A stretch of 20,373 nt of DNA from Desulfobacterales bacterium. Lineage in GTDB: Bacteria > Desulfobacterota > Desulfobacteria > Desulfobacterales > UBA5852. The translations under genes and the position numbers were made by a program. The notes under the pieces are model-generated. The model worked only from the letters and a program-made list of their open reading frames with translations. It ran no database searches and had not been told where the DNA came from. This document shows positions 7,649-15,210 of this stretch, piece after piece. Each line of letters starts with the position of its first letter. Within the stretch, counting starts at the first letter, position 1. Location: positions 1 through 20,373 of the forward strand of contig JASJBQ010000013.1 in the NCBI GenBank assembly GCA_030066455.1, written 5' to 3'.

Positions 7649-9172
7649 ATGGTTTTTGATCCAATCCGCATCAAAATCCTGCTGGTCGAAGATACGGCCG
7701 TTATGCGCAAGATCGAAAAAAAGACGCTCGCGGCGCTCGGTTTCGAATCCATCCTCGAGGCGGTGGACGGACAGCAGGCGGTCCAGAAAGCCCTCGAGAA
7801 CGGAGACGTCGACGGTGCTTTCGTGCTCGCGCCGATTGCCATGGATCTCTACAGCTTCGGCACGCCGATCAAGCTGGTGCTGCTGGCCCACAAGAACGGA
7901 AGTATTTGCGTACGCGGCAATCGTGAGGGATTCAAGGCGCCCTATGCGGATTTCTCCCGCGGCAAATCATTTTACCTGCCGCATAAAATGTCGGTTCACC
8001 ATATGCTGGCCCATCTCTTTTTCAGCCGCATCGGTCTGAATCCCGGCATGGTCGGCGAAGGCCAGAGCGACATCAACTTTGAAATCGTGGCCCCGATCAA
8101 AATGCAGGAGTTTTTCCAGAGCAACAAAAGTGCTTCCGGGTTCATGGTGGCCGAACCGCTGGGCACCAAAGCGATCGCTTCCGGGGCGGTGCATTTGCAG
8201 TTTCCCAGCAGCGAGCTCTGGGAGAACCACCCTTGCTGTGTCGTGACCCTGCGGGATGATTTTATCGCCCCCCATCCCGAGGCCGTGTACGAGTTCACGG
8301 AAATGCTCGTACAGGCGGGCCGTTTCGTGGCCCTAAAGCCGGAGATGGCCGCCGAGATCGGGGTCGGTTTCCTGGACCCGAACAAGACACTGGGGCTCAA
8401 GGTGCCGGTGCTCAGGAACGTGCTCACCGAAGCGTTGGGGATCAAGACGGCCGATCTTTACCCCAGCGCGGAGAACCTCAAAGTCATGAACGACTACATG
8501 GTCAAGCGCATGCGCATCGGCACGGCGGTCGACATGGAGGCTTTCGTAGACACACGTTTTGCCGATGACGCCATCGGCGACCGCGTCGCCAGCAACCTGC
8601 CGGCCTATCTGCACATCGCCGATCAGCGGGCGGAGGAACTTCTGCTGCGCAGCGCCGAGGCCAACCTGGAAGACAAATCGATGCTCAACCTGGAGGGCAA
8701 GTACCTGACCTTTAAATTGGCCGATCTGCAATTCGGCATCGATATCCTCAAAATACGCGAAATCATCGGCATGCAGACCATTCATGCCGTCCCGCAAGCC
8801 CCCGATTACATCCGGGGGGTGATCAACCTGCGCGGCAAAGTCATCCCGGTAATGGATCTGAGAACCAAATTCGGCATGGGGCCCACGGCTGCCGACAAAC
8901 GCAACTGCATCGTCGTGCTGAAATCGATCGCCAACGATGCGCCGATTTGCATGGGGATTGCCGTGGATTCCGTTTCCGAGGTGATGGCGATCAAATCATC
9001 CGACATCGAAGCCACCCCTGATTTCGGGATACCCATCGATACCCGCCACGTTCTGGCCATGGCCAAGACCGAGGACAGCGTCAAACAACTGCTCGACATC
9101 GACCATGTTCTGCTGGATGACGGGGATCCGGCGCAATGGCTGCCGTCGACGCCCGCAAACGAAACGGCCTGA
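7649..9172 (+). CDS. Half-receiver / NrtA-like ligand-binding / CheW chimeric signalling protein
   Basis: A 507-residue protein with no signal peptide or membrane segment, so probably cytoplasmic. Residues 7-52 (IKILLVEDTAVMRKIEKKTLAALGF, EAVDGQQAVQKALENGD) match the first half of a CheY receiver, including the acidic pair E14-D15. The sequence then runs without a break into an NrtA/CmpA/NMT1-type solute-binding fold (about 53-312: VDGAFVLAPIAMD, then INFEIVAPIKMQEFF and NHPCCVVTLRDDFI). The receiver's phosphoacceptor aspartate and second half are absent. A helical linker (313-345) leads to a complete CheW domain (about 350-495: YLTFKLADLQFGIDILKIREII, PDYIRGVINLRGKVIPVMDLRTKF). CheW couples receptors to the CheA kinase. 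A ligand-gated CheW adaptor is inferred, not shown. A GGAGG ribosome binding site (7638-7642) lies 6 nt before the ATG. A DUF169 gene follows after 39 bp. Confidence 0.85.
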   Translation: MVFDPIRIKILLVEDTAVMRKIEKKTLAALGFESILEAVDGQQAVQKALENGDVDGAFVLAPIAMDLYSFGTPIKLVLLAHKNGSICVRGNREGFKAPYADFSRGKSFYLPHKMSVHHMLAHLFFSRIGLNPGMVGEGQSDINFEIVAPIKMQEFFQSNKSASGFMVAEPLGTKAIASGAVHLQFPSSELWENHPCCVVTLRDDFIAPHPEAVYEFTEMLVQAGRFVALKPEMAAEIGVGFLDPNKTLGLKVPVLRNVLTEALGIKTADLYPSAENLKVMNDYMVKRMRIGTAVDMEAFVDTRFADDAIGDRVASNLPAYLHIADQRAEELLLRSAEANLEDKSMLNLEGKYLTFKLADLQFGIDILKIREIIGMQTIHAVPQAPDYIRGVINLRGKVIPVMDLRTKFGMGPTAADKRNCIVVLKSIANDAPICMGIAVDSVSEVMAIKSSDIEATPDFGIPIDTRHVLAMAKTEDSVKQLLDIDHVLLDDGDPAQWLPSTPANETA

Positions 9173-9211
9173 ACACAAGTCTCCAGGCGGAAATTGGGGA
9201 CCCGGCGCGGT

Positions 9212-9469
9212 ATGACACAAATCGCCTCCATGTATGCGGACATGATGCGCGGTTTTGGCGTCGAAGGTCTCGACATTCCAGCCGGCTACGTCAAACTTTT
9301 CGATGGCCCCGACACCATTCCGGCGGCCGTGCAGGCCTGTGCCCCGGAAGAAGAAACCCTGACCGCTTGCCAGGCCCTGCGCCACGCCATGCTGGATCAG
9401 CCGGTCCTTCTCCATCCGGGCAATATCGGGTGCATTGCCGCCGCGATCAGCCTGGGGCGGGGCTCGTGA
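9212..9469 (+). CDS. DUF169 family protein, N-terminal part (split gene)
   Basis: An 85-residue product that corresponds to the N-terminal third of a DUF169 (COG2043) protein. It shows AGYVKLFDGPDTIP, the cysteine-containing ACQALRHAMLDQPVLLHPGNIGCIAAAISLG, and then ends abruptly at a TGA (9467-9469). The rest of the family sequence continues in the -1 frame immediately downstream. One additional G in the tract ctggggcggggctc would join the two parts. The ATG at 9212 gives the family-like MTQIASMYADMMRGFG; a TTG at 9194 is the alternative start. It lies 39 bp after the CheW chimera, probably in the same transcript. DUF169 proteins have no settled function that I can name. It is either a frameshifted gene, an assembly error in a G run, or a split protein. 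Confidence 0.7.
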   Translation: MTQIASMYADMMRGFGVEGLDIPAGYVKLFDGPDTIPAAVQACAPEEETLTACQALRHAMLDQPVLLHPGNIGCIAAAISLGRGS

Positions 9470-10083
9470 ATGCGAATCAAAACGAAGCCTTGGCCCCGCC
9501 CCCGCGGGCCTATGTCCAGCGGATGTCCGTCCAGTCGGGCCTGGGGGGCGCGTTTCAGCCGCCATCACCACGTGATTTTACCGCTGGCACGGTCTACGCC
9601 TGCCAGGCGGCCGGCCGCCCCGAATTCGGCCTTTTCGGTCCGGCCGACAGCGGACGCTTCACCGACCTTGCCACGGCCCGCAAGGCGATCGGGGCGATGG
9701 ACGCCATCCAACCGCCCCGCATGCAGGGCATCTTCTTCTATCCCCATACATTCGAGGCCCTGGACCTTCTACCGGACATCGTCATCTTGAATGTCCGGCC
9801 GGTGGAACTGACCAAACTCTTGCAGAGCTATCAGTACGTCACCAGTCGCCCCATCAAGGCCCACATGAATCCGCTGCGGGCCGTGGATGCGGACCTGATT
9901 GCCCGCCCCTACCTCACCGGGGAGATCAACATCTCATCCTACTGCCTGGGTGCGCGGACGCTGGCCCGCTTCGACGGCGACCGCATGGGCGTCGGCTTTC
10001 CGCTGGCGACTTTCGAACGGCTGCTGGAAGGTATGGCTGCGTCGGCGACGGGGTATCCGTACTCGCGCTATCAGGACGCCTGA
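9466..10083 (+). CDS. DUF169 family protein, C-terminal part (split gene)
   Basis: This 205-residue frame carries the remaining DUF169 sequence: RDFTAGTVYACQAAGRPEFGLF, PDIVILNVRPVELTKLLQSYQY, DADLIARPYLTGEINISSYCLGAR and the terminal MGVGFPLATFERLLEGMAAS. The frame is open far upstream (to 9136), so its own start is uncertain. A GTG at 9466 overlaps the TGA of the upstream part as GTGA, which would allow translational coupling, and the upstream ggggcgggg could serve as a poor ribosome binding site. The simpler reading is one gene (9212-10083, about 290 residues) broken by a single-base indel. The well-preserved C-terminus argues for a recent lesion or a sequencing error rather than old decay. 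Confidence 0.7.
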   Translation: MNANQNEALAPPPRAYVQRMSVQSGLGGAFQPPSPRDFTAGTVYACQAAGRPEFGLFGPADSGRFTDLATARKAIGAMDAIQPPRMQGIFFYPHTFEALDLLPDIVILNVRPVELTKLLQSYQYVTSRPIKAHMNPLRAVDADLIARPYLTGEINISSYCLGARTLARFDGDRMGVGFPLATFERLLEGMAASATGYPYSRYQDA

Positions 10084-10250
10084 TGGCGGGCCTGAAAGGG
10101 CATCTTCCCGCCCCTGGCATCGTTCTCGCCTCTTGTCGGTCCTCGGCGTAGCGTGGCTACGCCTGCGGGCGCCAGGTCGGCTGCGGCCTTGCCATGGACG
10201 GCAATCCACCCCTTCAGGCCCGCCATCGGTGATGGGCATCTTCCCGCCCC
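10082..10250. repeat. Palindromic repeat element flanked by direct repeats
   Basis: GATGGCGGGCCTGAAAGGG (10082-10100) and its near-perfect reverse complement (10209-10227, one mismatch in 19) bound an element of about 146 bp. A 17-bp direct repeat, gggcatcttcccgcccc, occurs at 10098-10114 and again at 10234-10250. In the centre, GGCGTAG (10146-10152) and CTACGCC (10158-10164) form a hairpin followed by tgcggg and ctgcggccttg, the same blocks as at the left edge of the window. It begins inside the DUF169 stop codon (TGA at 10081-10083). There is no coding sequence. It looks like a non-autonomous or REP/MITE-type repeat. Confidence 0.65.
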
Positions 10251-10440
10251 GGGCGGTGTTCTTGCCCGCGGCGATTTCAAAGACCCTAGACGCGTCGAAC
10301 CCATTCGACCTTCACCCGTTTGACGGGTTGACCCCGGCGTAATTCCAGCCAATCTTAACACCATCTACCTGCTGCGTCTTGATGCGGGTCACGTAATCGA
10401 CTCGATTAATCCCGTTGACCTGAAAGCAAGGGTGATATCC
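10251..10440 (+). other. Upstream region of the aldehyde dehydrogenase gene
   Basis: About 190 bp without a gene. It has two small hairpins, GTCGAA-ccca-TTCGAC (10294-10309) and ACCCG-tttga-CGGGT (10314-10328), and an operator-like palindrome (10394-10408). The hairpins lack T-runs, so they are not convincing terminators. Confidence 0.4.
10394..10408. promoter_or_regulatory. Operator-like palindrome upstream of the ALDH gene
   Basis: TAATCGA and TCGATTA form a perfect 7-bp inverted repeat around a single C. It sits 32 bp upstream of the ALDH start codon, in a place suited to a repressor site. The regulator is unknown. The sequence does not resemble the inverted repeat next to the TetR gene in this window. 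Confidence 0.35.
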
Positions 10441-11970
10441 ATGCAAAGCATCCTCGAGGCGTTTGAACTGGATGGCGTGCAATCCGGGGCCTATGCCGGA
10501 CAATGGCTGGCGTGCCACGGTCTGATCCAAACCTGCCGCTCGCCGATCGATGGCAGGGCGATCGGTCGTATTCAGACGGCCACCCGCGATGACTACGAGG
10601 AAATTCTTCGGCGGGCGGTGGCCGGTTTCAAGGTGTGGCGGACGTGGCCCGCACCGCGCCGGGGAGAGATCGTGCGCCGGGTTGGTCTGGCGCTGCGGGC
10701 GCACAAGACGGAGCTGGGTGCCCTGATCAGCCTCGAGGTGGGCAAGATCCGGGCGGAAGGGGAGGGCGAGGTCCAGGAAATGGTCGATATGGCCGATCTG
10801 GCCGTAGGGCAGGCCCGCATGCTCTACGGTTTGACCATGCACAGCGAGCGGCCGGGCCACCGTATGTACGAACAGTGGCAGCCGCTGGGGCCCGTGGGTG
10901 TGGTGACGGCCTTCAATTTCCCGGTGGCCCCCTGGTCCTGGAATGCCATGATCGCCCTGGCAGCTGGTGACGCTGTCGTCTGGAAGCCTTCCTCCAAGGC
11001 GGCCCTGTGCGCGGTGGCGGTCATGAAAATCATCATCCCCGTTCTGCAGAAAGCCGGTGTCCCGGACGGGGTGCTCGGCTTGGTTGTCGGGGGCCGCGAC
11101 GAGGTGGGCGAGGCCTTGGTGCAAGACACGCGCGTCCCCCTGATTTCGGCCACCGGCAGCGTGGCCATGGGGCGCCATGTGGCCCGGACGGTCGCCTCGC
11201 GACTGGGGCGTAGCATCCTGGAGTTGGGCGGCAACAATGCCGTCATCGTGACACCCAACGCCGATTTGGGCTTAGCCGTGAAAGCCATCGTCTTTGGGGC
11301 CGTGGGTACCGCCGGGCAGCGCTGCACCACCACCCGACGCGTTATCGTTCACCGCTCCCTGATGGCGCCGCTGCAGGCGGCCCTGGTCAAAGCCTACCAG
11401 CAGGTGCTCATCGGTAATCCCCTTGATGACGGCATCCTGATGGGGCCGCTCATCGACCGCGAGGCGGTTGCGGCGATGCAGGTCGCACTCGAGAAGATCA
11501 AAACCCAGGGGGGAAAGATTCTCTATGGCGGGGAAGTGCTGGAAGGCGGGATCTACGCTGCCGGGACCTATGTGCGTCCTTGCCTGTGCGAGGCCCATGC
11601 GGACATGCCCATCCTACGCGAGGAGACATTCGCCCCCATCCTTTACCTCCTGCCCTACAGAGATCTGGAAGAAGCGGTCCACCTACAGAACGCCGTGCCC
11701 CAGGGGCTGTCTTCGGCCATTTTCACCAATGACCTGCGTGAGTCCGAGTACTTCCTGAGCGCCGAGGGGAGCGACTGCGGTATCGCCAACGTCAACATCG
11801 GCACCTCCGGGGCTGAAATCGGCGGCGCCTTCGGGGGGGAGAAGGAAACAGGGGGTGGCCGCGAGGCCGGCTCCGACGTTTGGAAAGCCTACATGCGGCG
11901 GCAGACCTGCACCGCGAACTGGTCGGGAGAAATGCCCCTGGCCCAGGGGATCACGTTCAATCTCGAATAG
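10441..11970 (+). CDS. ALDH7-family aldehyde dehydrogenase (aminoadipate-semialdehyde dehydrogenase-like)
   Basis: A 509-residue cytoplasmic NAD(P)-dependent aldehyde dehydrogenase. It has the cofactor motifs FNFPVAPWSWN (N159) and WKPSS (K182), the general base Glu261 in LELGGNNA, and the nucleophile Cys295 in GQRCTTTRR. The C-terminal GSDVWKAYMRRQTCTANWSGEMPLAQGITFN is characteristic of the ALDH7 (antiquitin, alpha-aminoadipic/piperideine-6-carboxylate dehydrogenase) subfamily, so oxidation of a semialdehyde such as a lysine-catabolism intermediate is the default guess. The ATG at 10441 has AAGGG (10428-10432) 8 nt upstream; a GTG at 10432 is less likely. It converges with the sphingosine-phosphate-lyase-like gene, with 66 bp and no clear terminator between. 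No other lysine-pathway gene is in the window, so the real substrate may be the aldehyde released by that lyase (inference). Confidence 0.93.
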   Translation: MQSILEAFELDGVQSGAYAGQWLACHGLIQTCRSPIDGRAIGRIQTATRDDYEEILRRAVAGFKVWRTWPAPRRGEIVRRVGLALRAHKTELGALISLEVGKIRAEGEGEVQEMVDMADLAVGQARMLYGLTMHSERPGHRMYEQWQPLGPVGVVTAFNFPVAPWSWNAMIALAAGDAVVWKPSSKAALCAVAVMKIIIPVLQKAGVPDGVLGLVVGGRDEVGEALVQDTRVPLISATGSVAMGRHVARTVASRLGRSILELGGNNAVIVTPNADLGLAVKAIVFGAVGTAGQRCTTTRRVIVHRSLMAPLQAALVKAYQQVLIGNPLDDGILMGPLIDREAVAAMQVALEKIKTQGGKILYGGEVLEGGIYAAGTYVRPCLCEAHADMPILREETFAPILYLLPYRDLEEAVHLQNAVPQGLSSAIFTNDLRESEYFLSAEGSDCGIANVNIGTSGAEIGGAFGGEKETGGGREAGSDVWKAYMRRQTCTANWSGEMPLAQGITFNLE

Positions 11971-12036
11971 CACCCCTGTCCACTCGGGAACCCGTCGGGG
12001 CTGGGCGACCGAGGCCAAGCGCTGTGCTGGAAGGGG

Positions 12037-13545
12037 TCATAACTTGTAGAGGATGTCGACGTACGCTTTGAGAATGTCGCCCACTACACCGCGCAACGGC
12101 AGGTTGGCGGCCAGGCCGTATACCGGGGCCATGCCGCTTTCGGTGGCGGGGTTTTGTTTGACTTCCGCCACGGCGGTTGTCAAATCGTCGAGAAAGCGCG
12201 CGGCCACGCCCGGCCGGGTGTGCCGCAGGGTGACGCACAGGTGGACGCAACTGGGGCGGTGGAGACCGTTCAGGCTCCAACCGCGGTGGCTCATGGCGTC
12301 CATGACGCGGTAGATATCAAGGCGCGGGGAGGCGAAGGCGACAACCCAGAGCGGATCGCCCAGGATTTGGAGCTCTGAAATTTCCCCGATGCCGGCCTTG
12401 ATGGTCGCGGCGGTTTCCAAAATCCGCCGGGTAGCGTCCAGATAGCCATTGCGGCCGATGGAGACCATGGCGGCCCAGCAAGCGGCACTCAGCGCCCCCG
12501 GGCGGCTGCCGGCGAAGCTTGGGGAGAAGTAAAGCCCTCCCGGCCAGTCGGCGATGGTGAAGTACTGGTGGCGCCTGAGACCCGGCGTCCGGTAGAGCAC
12601 CACCGATGTGCCTTTGGCGGCATAACCGTACTTGTGGGTGTCGGCCGACATGGAGGTCACCCCGGGAAGGCGGAAATCAAAGGGCGGCACACGGTAGCCC
12701 AGTGCTTCGGCCCAGGGCAGGACGAAACCCCCCAGGCAGGCGTCCGTGTGAAAGCCGACGCCACGGGTGCGGGCCAGTTCGGAGAGTTGATCGATGGGAT
12801 CCACCATGCCGTGGGGAAAGGAGGGCGCCGAGCCCACCACGACCACCGTGCGGCGGTTGATGGCGCGGGCCGCGGCAGCCACATCGGCCCGGAAGTTGCC
12901 GTCCACGGGGATTTTCACCATTTTGATGCCGAAATACTCTGCGGCCTTGTCAAAGGCCGCATGGGCCGTCACCGGGACCACCATTTCGGGACGGCGAATG
13001 CCTTTCTCCTTCCGGGCCCGGTCGCGGTAGGTCTTCATGGCCAGAAGAATGCTTTCGGTCCCCCCGGAGGAGAGCGTGCCGCAGACCGGGTCGGGCGTGC
13101 TTCGGGCGCCGAGCATGTCGGCGGTCATGGCGACGATTTCGGCCTCGAACTTGGTGATGCTGGGCCAGAGATCGGCATGCAGGGGATTGGCCTGGGAGTA
13201 AAGACCGTAGACCCGGCTGAGAAAGTCGATGTGGCCCGCATCACCGTGGTAGACGGCCCCGGAGGCGTACCCCTCCTGCCAGCGACCGGTTTCGTTGTTC
13301 TCCAGCCGCCGCATGATGGCCATGACTTCATCGCGGGTGCGCCCCTGGTCGGGAATCGCGGCCATGGTTTCCGTCTGGTCCCTGTAAGGTTTGAGGGCCG
13401 GCGCCACCGCTTCCATCATCGCGGCCGTGTCAGCGTCGATTTTCCGGCGCACGGCCGGAATCCTGCGCAGGTGCGTTTCCAGGAATCGGACCAGGCGGGG
13501 GTCGAGACGATTCAGATGTTTTGATGCGCGTTCGATAAGATCCAT
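12037..13545 (-). CDS. Sphingosine-1-phosphate lyase-like PLP-dependent enzyme
   Basis: A 502-residue fold-type I PLP enzyme of the group II decarboxylase superfamily. [11 protein letters not shown] (159-169) binds the cofactor phosphate, His195 ([10 protein letters not shown]) and Asp268 (HTDACLGGF) hold the ring, and Lys305 in [10 protein letters not shown] should form the Schiff base. [33 protein letters not shown] and the flanking blocks match sphingosine-1-phosphate lyases rather than amino-acid decarboxylases. Such lyases cut a phosphorylated long-chain amino alcohol into phosphoethanolamine and a fatty aldehyde. Unlike the eukaryotic enzyme there is no N-terminal membrane anchor, as in known bacterial homologues. 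It is 17 bp downstream of the FGGY kinase and is the last gene of a TetR-kinase-lyase operon. The true substrate is unknown. Confidence 0.9.
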   Translation of the reverse strand: MDLIERASKHLNRLDPRLVRFLETHLRRIPAVRRKIDADTAAMMEAVAPALKPYRDQTETMAAIPDQGRTRDEVMAIMRRLENNETGRWQEGYASGAVYHGDAGHIDFLSRVYGLYSQANPLHADLWPSITKFEAEIVAMTADMLGARSTPDPVCGTLSSGGTESILLAMKTYRDRARKEKGIRRPEMVVPVTAHAAFDKAAEYFGIKMVKIPVDGNFRADVAAAARAINRRTVVVVGSAPSFPHGMVDPIDQLSELARTRGVGFHTDACLGGFVLPWAEALGYRVPPFDFRLPGVTSMSADTHKYGYAAKGTSVVLYRTPGLRRHQYFTIADWPGGLYFSPSFAGSRPGALSAACWAAMVSIGRNGYLDATRRILETAATIKAGIGEISELQILGDPLWVVAFASPRLDIYRVMDAMSHRGWSLNGLHRPSCVHLCVTLRHTRPGVAARFLDDLTTAVAEVKQNPATESGMAPVYGLAANLPLRGVVGDILKAYVDILYKL

Positions 13546-13562
13546 TCAGGTGACATCCTTGT

Positions 13563-15134
13563 TTAGGCGCGGCTGCGATTGAGGCGCGCACAGATTTTGC
13601 GGTGGGTGCGGTAAAACTCCCTGAAAGCGCTGAACATGGTTGCGTAAAGCTCCCCGTGGGCGGGGTTGGGTCGGTAGCTGCGGCGGATGGCCAGACCGGC
13701 GGCAATGGTTTCAAACGTGCCGGCGCCCAGGGCCACGGCGGCCAAAATGCCCGCCCCGCGGGCGTTGGTCTCCACCGGGTTTTCAACCTGATGAATCGTG
13801 CACGCGAGGACGTCCGCCATGATCTGGCACCAGAGGTCGGAGCGGGCGCCGCCGCCTACCATCCGGATATCCGTCAGCGGCCGGCCGATGAATTTCTGAA
13901 CGTAGCCTTTAAGCCATCGGGTGTTGAGCGCCACGCCCTCCATGACCGCCCGCACCAGGTCCCCGCGGCCGGCGGTCAGGGAGAGGTTGTGAAATCCGCC
14001 GCGGATCAGGCCGTCTTCCACCGGGGTGCGTTCACCGTAAAGCCAGGGGGTGAAGATGACGCCATTACTGCCGGCCGGCGAACCGGCGGCCAGCGCTTCC
14101 AACGCGACCCAGTTATCGGCCGGCCCGTCCGCCGCACCCAGGATTTCTTCCCGCAGGAAGTTCAGGCACCCACCGGCATTCTCCTGCTCGTTGGCCAGAA
14201 GATAACGCCCGGGAATGGCGGCGGGCAGCGAGGCCATGTTGTGCCGCAGGTCGGTCTTTTTGAATGGCACATGACAGGTGAGCCAGCTGGAGGTGCCGAT
14301 ATACAGGTGGGGGTCGAAATCTCTGACCGCGCCGGATCCGATGGCGGCCGTGTGCAGGTCCGGCGCCCCCATGACCACCGGCAGTCCCGCGGGCAGCCCC
14401 AGATGTTCAGCGGCCTGCGACGTGAGTGGGCCCAAAATGTCTATCGCCCGCTTGAGTTCCGGCAATTTGGCCGCATCGATGCCACTCATGGCGATTAGCC
14501 CGGGGTGATAGCGAATAGCGTCGATCCGGCGGTTGTCGGTCAACCAGTGCAGGGTGATGCTGTCGAAGGATGCGGCGAAGCGACCGGTCAGACGAAAATT
14601 CAGATAATCCTTGGGCTCCAGAAATTTGTGGGCGGCAGCGTACCGCTCGGGAGCCTCCGCCTTGAGATAGAGGATGTGGGCGATGGGATCCTTGCCGGAA
14701 TGCCCCGGGATTCCGCCGGTGAGACGGATCCAGGTGTAGAGTTTGTCGATACCGTATCCGGATATTCGGAGCGGGCCGTGCGTCAGGCGCCTGACGTGGG
14801 AGGCCCCGCGGGAATCCATCCAGATGATGGCCCGGCCCAGAGGGCGCCCGTCCCGATTCACCGGCACGGTTCCGGACCACTGGCCGGTGCAGCATACCCC
14901 CGCGATGCCGGTCGGGTCGATGCCATCCTTGGCGAGCAGACGCCGGGAGGCGCGACCGACGGCCTGCCACCAGTCACCGGGATCCTGTTCGGCCCCGCCG
15001 TCCGGCAGGAGATGCAGTTCGGTCGGGGCGATCTCGCAGGACCGGACACAGCCGTCCGTGTCCACCAGGGCCACCTTGGGGCCGGAGGTGCCGAGATCGA
15101 TGGCGAGTACATGGACGGGGTCAGGCATGGTCAT
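13563..15134 (-). CDS. FGGY-family carbohydrate kinase (xylulokinase-like)
   Basis: A 523-residue ASKHA-fold kinase. The N-terminal phosphate-binding AIDLGTSGPKVALVD (11-25), the QWSGTVPVNRDGRPLGRAIIWMDSRG block, the catalytic Asp259 in GAPDLHTAAIG, and the C-terminal MVGGGARSDLWCQIMADVL with NARGAGILAAVALG are all present, so it should be active. FGGY kinases phosphorylate polyols and ketoses (xylulose, glycerol, ribulose, AI-2); the substrate cannot be read from the sequence. The ATG at 15134 has GAGGA (15142-15146) 7 nt upstream. It lies 76 bp after the TetR gene and 17 bp before the lyase. Co-transcription with a phospho-lyase suggests that it makes the lyase's phosphorylated substrate (inference). 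Confidence 0.92.
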   Translation of the reverse strand: MTMPDPVHVLAIDLGTSGPKVALVDTDGCVRSCEIAPTELHLLPDGGAEQDPGDWWQAVGRASRRLLAKDGIDPTGIAGVCCTGQWSGTVPVNRDGRPLGRAIIWMDSRGASHVRRLTHGPLRISGYGIDKLYTWIRLTGGIPGHSGKDPIAHILYLKAEAPERYAAAHKFLEPKDYLNFRLTGRFAASFDSITLHWLTDNRRIDAIRYHPGLIAMSGIDAAKLPELKRAIDILGPLTSQAAEHLGLPAGLPVVMGAPDLHTAAIGSGAVRDFDPHLYIGTSSWLTCHVPFKKTDLRHNMASLPAAIPGRYLLANEQENAGGCLNFLREEILGAADGPADNWVALEALAAGSPAGSNGVIFTPWLYGERTPVEDGLIRGGFHNLSLTAGRGDLVRAVMEGVALNTRWLKGYVQKFIGRPLTDIRMVGGGARSDLWCQIMADVLACTIHQVENPVETNARGAGILAAVALGAGTFETIAAGLAIRRSYRPNPAHGELYATMFSAFREFYRTHRKICARLNRSRA

Positions 15135-15210
15135 TCAGCGGTCCTCGCCGTCGGTAGGCGTGCCGGCGGCCGGACGCGCCGCCAAAGTGCGGGACAGGCG
15201 AAGGTCGGGA

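Noticed and set aside
9196..9216. A 21-bp match (19 identical) between 9196-9216 and 20170-20190
   Set aside because: Similarity does not extend on either side, and such a match is not far from chance in GC-rich sequence of this length.
10312..10440. A minus-strand reading (GVKIGWNYAGVNPSNG) resembling a protein C-terminus
   Set aside because: It belongs to a frame antisense to the ALDH gene, and no upstream part makes sense as a protein.
13563..15134. Whether the FGGY kinase could be the missing ATPase activator of the dehydratase pair, since both are ASKHA-fold proteins
   Set aside because: It has complete FGGY sugar-kinase motifs including the catalytic Asp259 and twice the activator length, and lacks the paired cluster-binding cysteines of HgdC/BcrA-type activators.
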